This document shows positions 7,571 through 7,729 of a DNA stretch of 7,729 bases, piece by piece. The stretch spans positions 1-7,729 of the forward strand of contig CALIZH010000328.1 of assembly GCA_938028585.1 (NCBI GenBank), in the 5' to 3' direction. Below the pieces are notes generated by a model. That model had not been told where the DNA came from. It did not search any database and saw only the letters and a list, made by a program, of their open reading frames with translations. Every line of letters begins with the position of its first letter. Position 1 is the stretch's first letter. This stretch comes from an uncultured Actinomyces sp. (GTDB lineage: Bacteria > Actinomycetota > Actinomycetes > Actinomycetales > Actinomycetaceae). A program made the translations under genes and the position numbers.

Positions 7571-7634
7571 CAGCGACTACTCCCAGTGACGACTTCTTAT
7601 CGCCGCGCATGCGCGTTTAAACTCTTTTCCGATA
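7571..7634. other. Spacer with a 12-bp GC-rich palindrome
   Basis: No gene or RNA is recognised. The stretch includes a perfect 12-bp palindrome, CGCGCATGCGCG, at 7604-7615, lying between the OPT terminator and the terminator of the tRNA gene. Ten of its neighbouring bases (GCATGCGCGT, 7607-7616) recur at 1375-1384 in the pepO-pepN spacer. No role can be assigned. Confidence 0.35.
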
Positions 7635-7675
7635 CAAAAATCCGCTGGATGATCAAACATCCAGCGGTCTTTTTG
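7635..7675 (-). terminator. Intrinsic terminator of tRNA-Ala (potentially bidirectional)
   Basis: A 10-bp stem (7642-7651 with 7658-7667) and 6-base loop are flanked by A5 on the left (7636-7640) and T5 on the right (7670-7674). Read on the minus strand, it starts 8 bases after the mature tRNA 3' end and is followed by ATTTTTG, the classical terminator layout. The right-hand T-run gives it the same layout on the plus strand, so it could also stop read-through from the OPT gene into the tRNA's antisense strand. Confidence 0.85.
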
Positions 7676-7729
7676 TGGAGCTAAGGGGATTCGAACCCCT
7701 GACCTCTTCCATGCCATGGAAGCGCGCTA
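7676..7729 (-). tRNA. tRNA-Ala, anticodon GGC, 5' part beyond the window edge
   Basis: Reading the minus strand, the 3' portion of a tRNA is visible from about position 20 to discriminator A73. The anticodon stem pairs CTTCC (complement of 7718-7722) with GGAAG (7706-7710) around loop ATGGCAT, giving anticodon GGC (complement of 7713-7715), which reads GCC and GCU alanine codons. Then come a 5-base variable loop and a T arm with 5-bp stem AGGGG/CCCCT around TTCGAAT (7684-7700). The 3' acceptor strand TAGCTCC (7677-7683) is followed by A73 (7676). CCA is not encoded: the next bases are CAA, so the end must be added by the CCA-adding enzyme. The 5' acceptor strand and most of the D arm are missing because the window ends. 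Confidence 0.94.

Noticed and set aside
1..7729. CRISPR arrays, insertion sequences, prophage genes, toxin-antitoxin or defence modules
   Set aside because: No regular direct repeats, terminal inverted repeats, transposase or integrase motifs or small paired genes were seen. All long frames are explained by four housekeeping or transport proteins.

Overview
The window looks like ordinary chromosome from an actinomycete (Actinomycetota) of moderate GC. Actinomycetaceae or Bifidobacteriaceae are the likeliest families, but this is an inference. It rests on the Streptomyces lividans-type PepN, the tRNA-Ala sequence, the GC-leaning but not extreme codon use, and the pairing of an M13 endopeptidase with an OPT-family carrier. 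No transposase, integrase, phage gene, CRISPR array or toxin-antitoxin pair is visible.

Layout, left to right. (1) The 3' two-thirds of an M13 (PepO/neprilysin-like) zinc endopeptidase, plus strand, cut by the left edge. (2) After a 144-bp spacer, a complete M1 aminopeptidase N gene (pepN), plus strand. (3) A strong hairpin at the pepN 3' end, shared with the convergent gene that follows. (4) A minus-strand 12-TM MFS transporter of the CynX/NimT-like type. (5) A 166-bp divergent control region. (6) A plus-strand OPT-family transporter starting at GTG, followed by its own hairpin. (7) A minus-strand tRNA-Ala (anticodon GGC), cut by the right edge, with an intrinsic terminator immediately 3' of it.

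Three of the four proteins fit a peptide-use theme. PepO would cut oligopeptides internally, PepN would remove N-terminal residues, and the OPT carrier belongs to a family that moves small peptides or metal-chelate-like substrates. The substrate of the MFS protein cannot be read from the sequence; cyanate or nitrite/nitroimidazole names for this family are often only name transfer. pepO and pepN may be cotranscribed or separately promoted. The MFS and OPT genes are divergent and could share regulation.

I do not see a convincing undescribed system here. The points most worth a second look are the peptide-use neighbourhood, the inverted repeat in the divergent control region, the unassigned transporter substrates, and short GC-rich palindromic elements in two of the spacers.
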